Shown: piece by piece, positions 18,121-28,291 of the stretch
Numbering within the stretch: the first letter of the stretch is position 1
Layout of the letters: the number at the start of each line of letters is the position of its first letter
Source: Microbacter margulisiae
GTDB lineage: Bacteria; Bacteroidota; Bacteroidia; Bacteroidales; Paludibacteraceae
NCBI RefSeq assembly: GCF_014192515.1
Contig: NZ_JACHYB010000002.1
Span: 620,001 to 684,000 of the forward strand
Length of the DNA: 64,000 bases
Reading direction: 5' to 3'
The notes under the pieces: generated by a model
Seen by the model: only the letters and a program-made list of their open reading frames with translations
The model's database searches: none
What the model was told of the DNA's origin: nothing
Translations under genes and position numbers: made by a program

Positions 18121-19902
18121 TTATACAGGATTACATTTAAGCCGCAGCCATTCCTGTTCAGACTGAGATAATCGCGGAGATAAATTCGAAAAAACCTTCC
18201 AATGATATTCGTTCAACCAAATTTTTTCCTCGTCAGTCAACAAAGCCAAATCAATTGCCTTTATATCTATGGGACAAAGTGTTAATGTCTCAAACTGATA
18301 AAAAACACCAAACTCCGTTGTTTCTCCCTCAACAACAGTCACTAAGTTTTCCGTCCGAATGCCATATTGCCCTGCACGATACAGCCCGGGTTCATTTGAG
18401 ATCACCATGCCCGGGACTAATGTTGTAGGATTCTCATCCATACGAATGGATTGTGGCCCTTCATGCACAGACAAATAATGACCGACGCCGTGTCCAGTTC
18501 CATGTCCATAATTCATACCCAGATCCCACAAGGCTTTACGCGCCAAAATATCCAACTGTGAACCACGAGTTGACGCAGGAAACTTTGCTTTTGCCAATGC
18601 AATATGTCCTTTCAAGACCAAAGTGAAATCTTTTTGCTGTTGTTCCGACAAAGCGCCTAAAGCAACTGTGCGAGTTATATCTGTTGTTCCATCAAGATAC
18701 TGAGCCCCGGAATCCAACAAAAGAAAACCCTCCGGACGAAGCGTCGCATTGGTTTTCTCAGAAGCTGAATAATGTACAATTGCTCCATGCTCCTGGTAAC
18801 CAGCAATTGTTCCGAAACTCTCGCCCTGAAAGAGAGATTGCTCAGCTCTAAAGTTGCGCAACCGATCTGCTATCGACAATTCCGATAATTCACCGGAATG
18901 AACTTCTTGTTCAAGCCACATAAAAAAACGGATCAGCGCTACGCCATCTTTTATCATAGCTTCCCGGGTACCATTTAATTCAATCTCATTTTTTATGCTT
19001 TTCAAATAAAAGGCAGGAGACTGGGCAACGATAATCTGGCAGTGAGCCGGTATTTCCTGAAAAAGGGCATAATTAGTTTTTGCCTTATCAATCCATATTT
19101 TTTCTCCGACATGCAAATGATTTACGTACTCAAACACTGCATTATAAGGTTCTACTTTAACACCTTCGTCACTCAACGTATCAGCAACATTCAGTGATAT
19201 TTTCTGTGGATTAACAAACAAAGTAGCAGTTTTAGCGTCAATGGCAGCATATGCAATAGCAACGGGGTTATATTCTACATCTTTCCCTCTTATATTAAAC
19301 AACCAGGCAATTTCGTCCAATGCAGTTATCAGATAATGATCCGCTTTTTGCTTCTCCATTTCTTTACGAATGACAGCCAGCTTTTCTTGTGTGGATTTAC
19401 CTGAATATTGGTTTGGATAAAGAGAAATGGCATCTATCGGTAAGACAGGGCGATTTTCCCATAGCCGGACAATCAAATCATATTGAGTCAAGAGCGTTAA
19501 ACCATTATCTGTTAATTGATTTCGCAAAGACTCTACCATTGAAACAGAAAAGAGCAATGGATTGATCGACACTTTACTTTGGGGTTTCAGAACTTGAGCT
19601 AACCACGTTGATATTGAAGGGGTTGTAAGAACCCCATCCTTGAACAATGTAATTTCAGAACCAACCAATTGTTGTTCAGCTTGCAGAAAATAGCGGGAAT
19701 CAGTCCACAAACCAGCCTCCTCCTGCGTTACCACAACGGTTCCGGCAGAGCCGGTAAATCCTGATATCCATGCCCTTTCTTTCCAATAATCAGACACGTA
19801 CTCACTGGCATGAGGATCAGTACTGGGTATAATAGTAGCTGAAATCCCTTTCTCACGCATCAACTGACGCAATGCCGACAGGCGACCAACAATTTCACTC
19901 AT
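18121..19902 (-). CDS. Xaa-Pro aminopeptidase (M24B)
   Basis: A 593-residue cytoplasmic metallopeptidase that removes an N-terminal residue before proline. It has two creatinase-like N-terminal domains (about 1-300) and a pita-bread catalytic domain with the metal ligands in LLLDSGAQYLDGTTDITRT (two Asp), GHGTGHGVGHYLSVHEGP (His) and SNEPGLYRAGQYGIRTEN (two Glu), followed by the C-terminal extension usual for the long eukaryote-like form. A TATATTTG box lies on the minus strand at 19934-19941. It appears monocistronic. Confidence 0.95.
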   Translation of the reverse strand: MSEIVGRLSALRQLMREKGISATIIPSTDPHASEYVSDYWKERAWISGFTGSAGTVVVTQEEAGLWTDSRYFLQAEQQLVGSEITLFKDGVLTTPSISTWLAQVLKPQSKVSINPLLFSVSMVESLRNQLTDNGLTLLTQYDLIVRLWENRPVLPIDAISLYPNQYSGKSTQEKLAVIRKEMEKQKADHYLITALDEIAWLFNIRGKDVEYNPVAIAYAAIDAKTATLFVNPQKISLNVADTLSDEGVKVEPYNAVFEYVNHLHVGEKIWIDKAKTNYALFQEIPAHCQIIVAQSPAFYLKSIKNEIELNGTREAMIKDGVALIRFFMWLEQEVHSGELSELSIADRLRNFRAEQSLFQGESFGTIAGYQEHGAIVHYSASEKTNATLRPEGFLLLDSGAQYLDGTTDITRTVALGALSEQQQKDFTLVLKGHIALAKAKFPASTRGSQLDILARKALWDLGMNYGHGTGHGVGHYLSVHEGPQSIRMDENPTTLVPGMVISNEPGLYRAGQYGIRTENLVTVVEGETTEFGVFYQFETLTLCPIDIKAIDLALLTDEEKIWLNEYHWKVFSNLSPRLSQSEQEWLRLKCNPV

Positions 19903-20053
19903 AATAATTTTATTTGATAGATTATTTGGGAAGCAAATATACTCTTTTTTCAGAGTTCATCAGCGTTCAAGATAGAACAACTTATCTTAGCAGGTAAAGC
20001 TTTCGCCCACTCTCTTACAATTTTCTGGCGTTCCGTTTCCAATCGGATGCGCA

Positions 20054-20101
20054 GAAAAAAAAATTTGTGCCGTGAAAAAAAATTTCCACAGCACAAAATT
20101 T
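20054..20101 (-). terminator. Terminator of the fucose operon
   Basis: On the minus strand an imperfect hairpin with arms AAATTTTGTGCTGTGGAAA and TTTCACGGCACAAATTT is followed by a run of T. It lies about 170 bases past the fucI stop. The rest of 19903-20269 shows no convincing gene; the small open frame at 19950-20144 is mostly this hairpin. Confidence 0.65.
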
Positions 20102-20269
20102 CTATCCTTTGCTTATCCCTTTTTTGCTTCAAGAAAATGAGCATTTACAAATTATACCCATCTGGGGTTCGATTTGCCGGATAAAGCCGATTTATCTTTT
20201 TTGGTAAACTATAGGGAAAAGAACGGATAGTTACATCTTCATATAAACTCACCAAAACAAAAATGCAAA

Positions 20270-22048
20270 TTATTTATACAAAGCCCCGTACGTTTGACAA
20301 GCGCGGAAATCAGCTCCTTCGGCATCCATTCCAAAGGCATTCCATGCACTGGGGCGGAAAATGGATGCTTCTCCCACATTATGCATGCATACCGGGATAC
20401 GTAACATCGAGGCCAGGGTGATCAGGTCGGCTCCGATATGCCCATAACTGAAGGCTCCGTGATTAGCTCCCCAGTTGTTCATAACCGAATATACATCCCT
20501 GAAGGCTCCTTTACCAGTTAACCGTGGAGTAAACCATGTGGTTGGCCATGTACGGTCGGTTCTTTCATCAAGAATTTTATGTACATCGTCCGGCAGCTCT
20601 ACCGTCCAGCCTTCTGCCAATTGCAGCACCGGACCAAGGCCTTTCACCAGATTGATGCGTGTCATAGTCACCGGCATACCTCCCTTGGATAAGAATTTCG
20701 ATGAATAGCCGCCTCCCCTGAAATAGTCCCGGTTGGCCGGATACCATGTAGTGGCTTTCAGGCACTGTTCTGCTTCTGCATTTGTAATATCCCAGAAAGG
20801 TTTCATCACCGGTTGCCCGTCAATCACCTGTTCACCGGTACCGTCAAGAGCGGCTGAACCTGAATTAATCAGGTGGATCAGGCCATTGGCTGCAGCTCCC
20901 GTAAGTTTTTTACCACTAACCCGCTCTACTGCTTCGGGACTCCAATAGGTGCGTACATCGGCAAACACCTGGGCTGTCCCTGTGAGGAGGTGTCCAAACA
21001 ACATGGATACGCCATTCAGGGAATCGTTTTCCGTTGCCATGGTAAAGGCTTCCCGGAGGCCATTCCAGTCGAAGGATGAATTGAGAATAGTTTCGGCGAA
21101 ATCTCCATTGGGCATGAAATCGGTCCATTGCCGTTGTCCCTGGAAACCTCCCAGGATGGCATTATGACCTAAAGCTTCTTCGGCAAATCCCTGCTCTTTC
21201 AGTTTTGGATTTCCGACCATCAGATCCCGCATGATCATAGCCATCTTAACGACAAACTCCCAATCGGCATCTTTTTCTGTCCTGTTTTTGACTTTAGAAG
21301 GCATATTGAAATCTTCGCCTTCATTTACTTTGCAATACGTATTTACCCAGGCTATGGCTTTCTCATATTCCTCTTTGTCGTAGATATTTTCTTTTACCCG
21401 GCGAATAATCTCTGACATATCCACCGATTCGTTGCGGATACCGAGATAGGTTTGAAAGAAATCTGTATCTACGATAGATCCGGCAATGCCCATGGAGGTG
21501 GAGCCGATCGATAAATAGGAGCGTCCCCGCATGGAGGCTACTGCCAAGCCTGCTTTGGTAAATCGTAATAGTTTTTCTTTTACATCTGATGGGATGGTGG
21601 TATCTGTCGAATCTTGTACATCACGGCCGTAGATGCCGAAGGCGGGTAATCCTTTTTGGGTATGGCCTGCTAAAGCGGCTGCCAGATAGACTGCGCCGGG
21701 ACGTTCGGTTCCGTTAAAACCCCAAATGGCTTTTGGAGTTTGAGCGTCATAGTCGATAGTTTCGCTTCCGTAGCACCAGCAGGGTGTCACGGTGATGCTT
21801 ACGCCAACATTTTCACGACGGAATTTCTCAGCGCAGGCTGCCGCTTCCGGTACCCGTCCTATGGTGCTATCTGCAATGACACATTGCACAGGGGTTCCAT
21901 CGGTATATTTCAATGTAGACGAAAGTAATGCAGCAACACTTTTCGCCATATTCATGGTCTGTACTTCCAGCGATTCGCGAATGCCGCCCTGACGGGCATC
22001 TATCACAGGCCTGATACCTACTCTCGGTTGATTGGATATTGGTTTCAT
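20270..22048 (-). CDS. fucI: L-fucose isomerase
   Basis: A 592-residue cytoplasmic enzyme converting L-fucose to L-fuculose with a divalent metal. The start [20 protein letters not shown], the [15 protein letters not shown] block, the acidic [14 protein letters not shown] block and the C-terminal [19 protein letters not shown] block with a His ligand are all family hallmarks. The length matches E. coli FucI (591). It is the last gene of the leftward fucose operon, 21 bases after the GH95 gene. Its base composition is more GC-rich than GH95, so the two may have joined the cluster separately. Confidence 0.97.
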   Translation of the reverse strand: MKPISNQPRVGIRPVIDARQGGIRESLEVQTMNMAKSVAALLSSTLKYTDGTPVQCVIADSTIGRVPEAAACAEKFRRENVGVSITVTPCWCYGSETIDYDAQTPKAIWGFNGTERPGAVYLAAALAGHTQKGLPAFGIYGRDVQDSTDTTIPSDVKEKLLRFTKAGLAVASMRGRSYLSIGSTSMGIAGSIVDTDFFQTYLGIRNESVDMSEIIRRVKENIYDKEEYEKAIAWVNTYCKVNEGEDFNMPSKVKNRTEKDADWEFVVKMAMIMRDLMVGNPKLKEQGFAEEALGHNAILGGFQGQRQWTDFMPNGDFAETILNSSFDWNGLREAFTMATENDSLNGVSMLFGHLLTGTAQVFADVRTYWSPEAVERVSGKKLTGAAANGLIHLINSGSAALDGTGEQVIDGQPVMKPFWDITNAEAEQCLKATTWYPANRDYFRGGGYSSKFLSKGGMPVTMTRINLVKGLGPVLQLAEGWTVELPDDVHKILDERTDRTWPTTWFTPRLTGKGAFRDVYSVMNNWGANHGAFSYGHIGADLITLASMLRIPVCMHNVGEASIFRPSAWNAFGMDAEGADFRACQTYGALYK

Positions 22049-22069
22049 TGAATGATATTTAATAATGAA

Positions 22070-24556
22070 TTAGTTCTGAAAAATTAATGTATATATTTCC
22101 CCTGGTTGTGTTTGAAAATCATAAAGATATGTTTTTCTCAATACAAGAACGGGTAATTTAGCCTTGGGCGATATGAGAGGTTGTTTTACAGCAGGAATCT
22201 GAAAAAACAGATTCGGATTAATACCTTTTGCCACATGAATATGTACAAGTCTTGACTCCTTGTTTAAAGGCAAATAGGTACGTAACCGGCAATTGCCTCC
22301 TAACGTGGACTTAATAGTTACGCTACTAATGTTTCCATTCTTCCATGCCAAGTTAACGATTTCAAAGCCGCCTCTTGCCCGTAAACCGCTGACACTACCG
22401 TTGTGCCATGCATCAGGTAATGCCGGCAATAACTGAATAGCTCCATCCTCGCTTTGCAACAACATTTGTGCAATACCGGAAGTACAACCAAAATTACCAT
22501 CTATCTGAAAAGGTGGATGAGCATCGAACAAATTCGGATAGGTACCGCCTCCGTTTTGAGTACCAACAGGTGTTAATTGGTCTTTAATCAGTTTGTAGGC
22601 ATGATTGCCATCCAAAAGACGTGCCCAAAGGTTTACTTTCCAGCCCATCGACCACCCGGTAGATACATCTCCACGTTCGATCAAAGAGGTTCTGGCGGCT
22701 TCGAATAATTTTGGAGTATAGTAAGGAGAAATCTGATTCGACGGGAAAAGTCCATATAAATGAGACACATGACGATGATGATCTGTTGGATTATCCCAAT
22801 CGTGTAGCCATTCCTGCAACTGGCCATACTGCCCAATTTGCATAGGTGGTAACCGTTTAATCATTGTTTCAAGCGTATCGGCAAAGGCATGATCTGTATT
22901 TAAAACCTTCGTGGCAGAAATTACACTGCTAAAAAGGTCAAAAATCAACTGATTATCCATTGTAGCACCTGCTGTAATTGCAGCCCTTTTGTTTCCATCA
23001 TAAACATACTCGTGTTCAGGAGAATCGGAAGGAGCAACCACGAGCCAATGATGTTCAGGGTAGGGTTGTAATTCGTCTATAAAAAATTTACAAGCACCCT
23101 GTAAAACAGGAAAGTATTTCTTCAAAAATACCTTATCGCCACTATATAAATAATGTTTCCATATGTTTTGTGACAACCAGACGCCTCCCATCGGCCACAA
23201 ACCCCAGTCAAATGCTCCATCAACCGGATCAGTAATTCGCCAAAGGTCTGTGTTATGATGTACTACCCAACCTCTTGCCCCATAAGTTTCCCGCGCACTC
23301 TGACGACCTGTAACCGAAAGATCTTGAAGCATATGAAAAAGAGGCTGCTGCATCTCGCTCAAGTTGGTAATCTCTGACGGCCAATAATTCATTTCTGTAT
23401 TAATGTTGATTGTATATTTGCTATCCCATGGCGGTAACATTTGATCATTCCAAAGACCTTGTAGAGTAGCCGGTTGGCCTCCTGGTTCCGAACTGGATAT
23501 CAACAAATAACGTCCGAACTGGAAATAAAGGGCGACCAATTGAGGATCATTATCATGCGCAAATTGTACCAAGCGTTGATCTGTTGGGTTCTTTATCGAA
23601 TCTGTTGTTCCCAGATTAAGTTTAACACGGTCGAAATAGTGTTGATATGCTTTCTCATGATCAATAACAGCCTGATCATAGTTTTTTTCCATCGCGGTCT
23701 TTAAATAAGCAGATGCTTTCTGAAAAGGATCAATGCTGAGATCGTGATAGTTTTTGAAATTAGTAGCTATAGAAATGTAAAGCGTCACTTCATTTGCTTT
23801 GGAAATAGAAAGGGTGGATGAATCCTTACTCAAAGAACCTCCATTTAGAACAGGTTTAACCAATGCCACAAATCTCACCTGACCTTTTTTTCCTTCATGA
23901 TCACCTGTTATCCCCGACAACATGAGCTCATCGCTATTCACAGAAACAATGTGTTTTTGCGGACTTTTCATTCGCAAATCACAGGTAATGCTTCCTGCCT
24001 TGCTCGCCGTAAGTTTCACAATAATAACATTATCCGCGAACGATGAAAACATGGTTCTTTTGTACGTCACACCATCAACTTTGTAAGAAACAGAGGCTAT
24101 AGCATCGCTAATGTTGAGATCGCGATAATAATCGGTAAATTGCGATTGTCCAGGGAAGTCAATGAACAAGCTTCCAACCGGTTGATAAGGCATTCCGTTA
24201 TCTGTGGAATGTACATGAGCATTAGCATATTGTTGAGCCTCTTCATAATGGCCGGAGAAAAGCAATTTACGAATTACAGGAATAGCCTTCCCTGTTTCCG
24301 GATTAATATTATCTCCGGGACCTCCAGCCCAAACAGTTCCTTCGTTCAATTGTAACTCTTCCGTACCAGGTGTTCCAAAAACCATAGCTCCCAAACGTCC
24401 ATTACCAATAGGAAGGGCTTCAACCCACTTTTCAGCAGGATGGTTATACCACAAGCGAAGAGATTGATTGTCAGGCATTGCACCAAAACCAAACGGAATG
24501 CCTAAACAAAGAAAAATCCCAATCATAAATACAGTTCTGCTTTTGTTTGTGTTCAT
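22070..24556 (-). CDS. Secreted GH95 alpha-L-fucosidase
   Basis: An 828-residue glycoside hydrolase of family GH95 that releases terminal alpha-1,2-linked L-fucose by an inverting mechanism. A signal peptide (about 1-25, [20 protein letters not shown]) sends it out of the cytoplasm. Family blocks are clear: [20 protein letters not shown] at the start of the mature protein, [14 protein letters not shown], a catalytic-region Asn/Asp block, [12 protein letters not shown], and [18 protein letters not shown]. It supplies L-fucose to the permease and isomerase encoded in the same operon. No SusC/SusD pair is adjacent. Confidence 0.94.
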   Translation of the reverse strand: MNTNKSRTVFMIGIFLCLGIPFGFGAMPDNQSLRLWYNHPAEKWVEALPIGNGRLGAMVFGTPGTEELQLNEGTVWAGGPGDNINPETGKAIPVIRKLLFSGHYEEAQQYANAHVHSTDNGMPYQPVGSLFIDFPGQSQFTDYYRDLNISDAIASVSYKVDGVTYKRTMFSSFADNVIIVKLTASKAGSITCDLRMKSPQKHIVSVNSDELMLSGITGDHEGKKGQVRFVALVKPVLNGGSLSKDSSTLSISKANEVTLYISIATNFKNYHDLSIDPFQKASAYLKTAMEKNYDQAVIDHEKAYQHYFDRVKLNLGTTDSIKNPTDQRLVQFAHDNDPQLVALYFQFGRYLLISSSEPGGQPATLQGLWNDQMLPPWDSKYTININTEMNYWPSEITNLSEMQQPLFHMLQDLSVTGRQSARETYGARGWVVHHNTDLWRITDPVDGAFDWGLWPMGGVWLSQNIWKHYLYSGDKVFLKKYFPVLQGACKFFIDELQPYPEHHWLVVAPSDSPEHEYVYDGNKRAAITAGATMDNQLIFDLFSSVISATKVLNTDHAFADTLETMIKRLPPMQIGQYGQLQEWLHDWDNPTDHHRHVSHLYGLFPSNQISPYYTPKLFEAARTSLIERGDVSTGWSMGWKVNLWARLLDGNHAYKLIKDQLTPVGTQNGGGTYPNLFDAHPPFQIDGNFGCTSGIAQMLLQSEDGAIQLLPALPDAWHNGSVSGLRARGGFEIVNLAWKNGNISSVTIKSTLGGNCRLRTYLPLNKESRLVHIHVAKGINPNLFFQIPAVKQPLISPKAKLPVLVLRKTYLYDFQTQPGEIYTLIFQN

Positions 24557-24613
24557 GTTTTCGATTTTTATACCAACTACAATAACGCTAAATTACAGTT
24601 GCCGGGTTAATTA

Positions 24614-25735
24614 TTAAAGTTCAATATCTTGCAGATTCGTTTCGAGATACTTCATAGCCAACATATTCAATGATTCCAAATTCCCTTTAAAATGCATGGT
24701 AACATGCCGATGCGTAATAGACTCTCCGACCTTTAGACGTGCTGCAGGTGAAGAAGTCTCCAGTTCATAAAAAGGCCCCATTATGCTTCCGTCGTCAAGA
24801 GGACCGTCATTATAGGAGTTAATGACATCTCCTTTGAATGGTTCTTTTTGATACTCCCACATAGCATTCACATACTTTTCATTACTTCCGGGGAAGTTAA
24901 AATGCACAATAGTAAGTATACCGTTCACAGAATCATATGCACCTGCAAAAGGAACAACCATCTCTGGAGGAATGCCTATTTTTCCACGGTTTTTCCCATC
25001 TCCTTTAAAAAAAATAGCATTATCGGTCACCGTTAACCGATCAGCATCAATCTTCCCGAAATAGCTGTCATTAATCTGTGCTTGATCTGATTTTTTGTAT
25101 GGAATTATGACAATATTATTTTCTGACGGAATAAATTGACCTAAGATCCAGATTGACAGCATACCTGTCGATTCGTTCCACTGAAAAGTACCGATGTTGG
25201 TCAATTGATTTTCCGACTTAAACACAATATAATCAACTCCTTTTGGAATCTCTATACCGATTTCTTTCCTGATAGTATCATCATCCAATAATTCAACAGA
25301 CCTGTCCAAGCGGCAAAGCAAATCTTTGCCCGTCCAGTTATGTAGTTTTACGGATTTTGAAAATTTCACTTTCGTAGAATCTACCGGAAAAAGATTCCAC
25401 GAATCGGTATCTATTGCCGAAGGAACTTGCCAGTCATCAAAACTAAAATCACTGCCTTCACAAAAAAAGACAGAAAATTGTCCGCCTTCAGGCCCCAGCC
25501 AATATCGATCTTCACCTCCAAAATTATTGCAATGAGGAAGAAATTTCCCCATTGCAATTAAATCATAATTAAGCCACCCAAAGCTATCTCCTTCATCTCC
25601 TGTCGCTGTACTGGTCAAAACGCGTCCCTGAAGATCCTGTGATAGTAAAACCTTCTTCCCATCACGTGCTAACTCAACCAATCGGAGATGGTTGGATAAG
25701 AACTCTTTATCGTTTTTGTAATTTTTCTGTTCCAT
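24614..25735 (-). CDS. Uncharacterised protein of the fucose operon
   Basis: A 373-residue protein without signal peptide. It is beta-rich, with patterned segments (LVELARDGKKVLLSQDLQG, NNFGGEDRYWLGPEGGQFS, KSENQLTNIGTF, GILTIVHFNFPGSNEKYVN, THRHVTMHFKG) recalling sugar-binding supersandwich folds such as aldose epimerase relatives. I believe it belongs to a Bacteroidota DUF family (DUF6786-like) but cannot confirm it. It sits between the dehydrogenase and GH95 genes with short gaps, so a role in fucose or fucoside handling is inferred only from context. Confidence 0.7.
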   Translation of the reverse strand: MEQKNYKNDKEFLSNHLRLVELARDGKKVLLSQDLQGRVLTSTATGDEGDSFGWLNYDLIAMGKFLPHCNNFGGEDRYWLGPEGGQFSVFFCEGSDFSFDDWQVPSAIDTDSWNLFPVDSTKVKFSKSVKLHNWTGKDLLCRLDRSVELLDDDTIRKEIGIEIPKGVDYIVFKSENQLTNIGTFQWNESTGMLSIWILGQFIPSENNIVIIPYKKSDQAQINDSYFGKIDADRLTVTDNAIFFKGDGKNRGKIGIPPEMVVPFAGAYDSVNGILTIVHFNFPGSNEKYVNAMWEYQKEPFKGDVINSYNDGPLDDGSIMGPFYELETSSPAARLKVGESITHRHVTMHFKGNLESLNMLAMKYLETNLQDIEL

Positions 25736-25758
25736 GGTTTACAGACAAAAGATATGGA

Positions 25759-26820
25759 TCACTTTATTTCTTCATCAAAAACCACAGCCACTTTTCCGCA
25801 TTTACCGCCAGCCATCAGGGCAAAAGCATCAGAAGCCTGATCCAGGGTAAACCGGTTAGTGACCAACTGGTCCGGATGAATACCCCAACGAACGATTCGT
25901 TCAACCAGCTCTTCCATACGCCAGATATTTGTAACCCATGAGCCATAGATAGTCTTTTGTTCATGAATAAGATCAGGACTTGGATTAAGCTCCATAGTGC
26001 CTCCTTCGCCGATAAGAACAATTTTCCCCCATTTACGGGTTGCTCTCACAGCCAACTGACGACCTGAAGTATGTCCGGAGCAATCAACCGCTCTTTCAAC
26101 TCCCATCCCGCCAGTTAACGCCAAAATCTTGGAAATAGCCTGGTCATCAGTTACGAAAGCATGATCAACCAATTTCTTATCAATTGCAATATCAACACGT
26201 TCCCGAACTGTATCAACGCCTATAATCTTTGAAGCGCCCATAGCTTTTGTCAACATGCATGCAGCGAGGCCTACTGGGCCAAGGCCTACCACAAGCACGG
26301 CATCATTCCCGCAAATACCAATTTTTTCAAGGCCTTCGTAAACAGTACCAAAACCACAAGCTACCTGAGCTCCATCCGTATAACTCAATTCATCAGGTAA
26401 TAAAACCAAGTCTTTTTCTTCCGCTAATAAATATTCAGCCATACCACCGTCCCGTTGCCAGCCATAAGCACGACGATAGGGACTAGTACAACTAATCATA
26501 TAACCCCGTCGGCAATCATTGCATACCCCACAGCCGGAAATATGATAAACAATAATCCGGTCACCTTCTTTAAACCGGCGAAGGCCAGGGCCACATTTTA
26601 CAATCTGACCTGCCGGTTCATGCCCGCAAATTTTATTTTGATAACCCTCAGGGCCTTTCCCCAAGTGCTCCCGGTAAATAGCCCGAATATCGCTTCCGCA
26701 AATCGTCGAAGACTTCATCTTGATCAAAACTTCACCATGTCCAGGGACAGGAATATCTACTTCTTTAAGCACTACCGTGCTATTTCCGGGCAAATATGCC
26801 GCTTGCATTGTTTGTTTCAT
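25759..26820 (-). CDS. Zinc-dependent medium-chain alcohol/sugar dehydrogenase
   Basis: A 353-residue MDR-family oxidoreductase. The catalytic zinc ligands are visible (STICGSDIRA Cys, CGHEPAGQIV His-Glu) and the structural zinc loop has four Cys (CGVCNDCRRGYMISC). A Rossmann fold follows (VLVVGLGPVGLAACML) with an acidic residue after the glycine motif (VDTVRER), suggesting NAD(H). Relatives oxidise threonine, sorbitol or other polyols and sugars. In this operon the natural guess is a fucose- or lactaldehyde-related step, but the substrate is inferred. It starts 30 bases after the aldo/keto reductase stop. Confidence 0.88.
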   Translation of the reverse strand: MKQTMQAAYLPGNSTVVLKEVDIPVPGHGEVLIKMKSSTICGSDIRAIYREHLGKGPEGYQNKICGHEPAGQIVKCGPGLRRFKEGDRIIVYHISGCGVCNDCRRGYMISCTSPYRRAYGWQRDGGMAEYLLAEEKDLVLLPDELSYTDGAQVACGFGTVYEGLEKIGICGNDAVLVVGLGPVGLAACMLTKAMGASKIIGVDTVRERVDIAIDKKLVDHAFVTDDQAISKILALTGGMGVERAVDCSGHTSGRQLAVRATRKWGKIVLIGEGGTMELNPSPDLIHEQKTIYGSWVTNIWRMEELVERIVRWGIHPDQLVTNRFTLDQASDAFALMAGGKCGKVAVVFDEEIK

Positions 26821-26850
26821 TGAAAATCACGTTTAATAACTCATTATAAA

Positions 26851-27876
26851 TCAATATGCCTTTATCACACCGTTTTCATCCCATAAATCTTCCCAGGTTG
26901 CCCCTTTCCAGGTAAATACCTGACCTTTAATCAACCTGCATCTTTTGTCAACGTTCTTAATCGCTTCCATCTCAGCATCTGTTAGCGGATCTTCCGTAAC
27001 ACTGCGCAGATTACCCTGTAATTTTTCATGCTTCACCGAGAATGGAATTGGAATCTGACCATTTTGAGCTGCCCATTTAATACAGACAACGGCAGGGTGG
27101 ATATTATGATTTCTGGCAATCTCAACAATCACCGGATCCTCAATAGGAGTTGTATCTTCAGGCGTTTTATCTCTTTCCGGTCGATTCGGAGAACCAATAG
27201 GCGAAAAACCAATGGGTTGAATAGTATGTTCCAGTAAATATTGGAATAGCTCAGGTTGTTGAAAATGAGGATGAAGTTCCATCTCATTACAGGCAGGTTT
27301 TATCTCACAGTCCCGCAATAATAACTCCATTTTTGGAATCGTCATGTTTGAAGTTCCAATGCTTTTTACCAACCCCATCCCAACCAGCTTTTCCATATCA
27401 CGCCATGTTTTCATGTAGTCTTCATGAATATAAGGCCTTGCATTTTTATCGCGTGACTCCACCGAAACTCCTTTTGCATGTGAATTCGGGAAAGGCCAAT
27501 GAACAAGATAAAGATCTAAATAATTCAGTTGCAGGTCTGCCAGGGATTTCTGGCAAGATTCGATTACATGATCATGCATATCGTTCCAGACTTTTGACGT
27601 GATCCATAAATCTTCCCGGTTAACGATCCCTTCTGATATGACTTCGGCAAGTGCCACCCCAATCTCTTTTTCATTTCCATACACCGAAGCACAATCAATA
27701 TGACGGTAACCCATCTGGATAGCATCACGTACTGCTTTGGCAATAGCTTCGTTATCATAATGATCTGAACCAAAAGTACCTAATCCAATCACAGGCATCA
27801 TTGTGCCATTATTTAATATTTTCTTGGGGACTTTGTTTGGGTCAATTGCTTCTGGATTTAATTGATTGATTTGCAT
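26851..27876 (-). CDS. Aldo/keto reductase
   Basis: A 341-residue NADPH-type (beta/alpha)8 reductase. Catalytic tetrad pieces are visible: GYRHIDCASVYGNEKEIGVA (Asp and Tyr), ITSKVWN (Lys) and LYLVHWPF (His). IPIPFSVKHEKLQGNL is the cofactor-binding signature. It could reduce L-lactaldehyde, the product of fucose breakdown, to 1,2-propanediol, or act on a keto-sugar; context suggests but does not prove this. It lies between the mutarotase and the dehydrogenase in the fucose operon. Confidence 0.88.
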   Translation of the reverse strand: MQINQLNPEAIDPNKVPKKILNNGTMMPVIGLGTFGSDHYDNEAIAKAVRDAIQMGYRHIDCASVYGNEKEIGVALAEVISEGIVNREDLWITSKVWNDMHDHVIESCQKSLADLQLNYLDLYLVHWPFPNSHAKGVSVESRDKNARPYIHEDYMKTWRDMEKLVGMGLVKSIGTSNMTIPKMELLLRDCEIKPACNEMELHPHFQQPELFQYLLEHTIQPIGFSPIGSPNRPERDKTPEDTTPIEDPVIVEIARNHNIHPAVVCIKWAAQNGQIPIPFSVKHEKLQGNLRSVTEDPLTDAEMEAIKNVDKRCRLIKGQVFTWKGATWEDLWDENGVIKAY

Positions 27877-27899
27877 GTTGTTTATATTTATTTATACTA

Positions 27900-28274
27900 T
27901 TATTCTCCTAATTTATAAATCCGTTCTATCGATTGCCATTTATCCTTGGCTGATAAAGCAGACGATGTTTTCTGAAATTTCGAAACATATGCTTCCCATT
28001 CTGATTGACGTGGTTTCCCTGCAAGTTCATTCATAGCTTTTTCATGATCAAAATCAGGGATTGTGTCCATAATCATAAATAAAATAGTTCCAGAACAATA
28101 AATTTCCATATCGAGGATACCTACGTCTCGCATTCCCTGTGTAATTTCGGGCCAGGCAGCTCCTGTAGCATGTATCTTTTTATAAGACGCAATTAAATCA
28201 GGATCATCTTCCAGAAACAATATTTTACAGAATCTTTTAAATTCTAGATATGTCTGTTGTTCTATATATTCCAT
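27900..28274 (-). CDS. L-rhamnose/L-fucose mutarotase family protein
   Basis: About 124 residues of the RhaM-like dimeric alpha/beta-barrel family, which interconverts sugar anomers. Seen: YLEFKRFCKILFLEDDPDLI, YKKIHATGAAWPEITQGMRD with a conserved His, VGILDMEIYCSGTILFMIMD, and a Trp-Tyr C-terminal part (SEWEAYVSKFQ). The ATG at 28274 is chosen over 28346, which would overlap the permease gene deeply. In this operon L-fucose is the likely substrate. It ends 24 bases before the reductase start. Confidence 0.82.
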   Translation of the reverse strand: MEYIEQQTYLEFKRFCKILFLEDDPDLIASYKKIHATGAAWPEITQGMRDVGILDMEIYCSGTILFMIMDTIPDFDHEKAMNELAGKPRQSEWEAYVSKFQKTSSALSAKDKWQSIERIYKLGE

Positions 28275-28291
28275 AGCGGCAAAGAGTAATT

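Noticed and set aside
19950..20144. Small minus-strand open frame before the aminopeptidase gene
   Set aside because: It covers the fucose operon terminator hairpin and has no plausible product.
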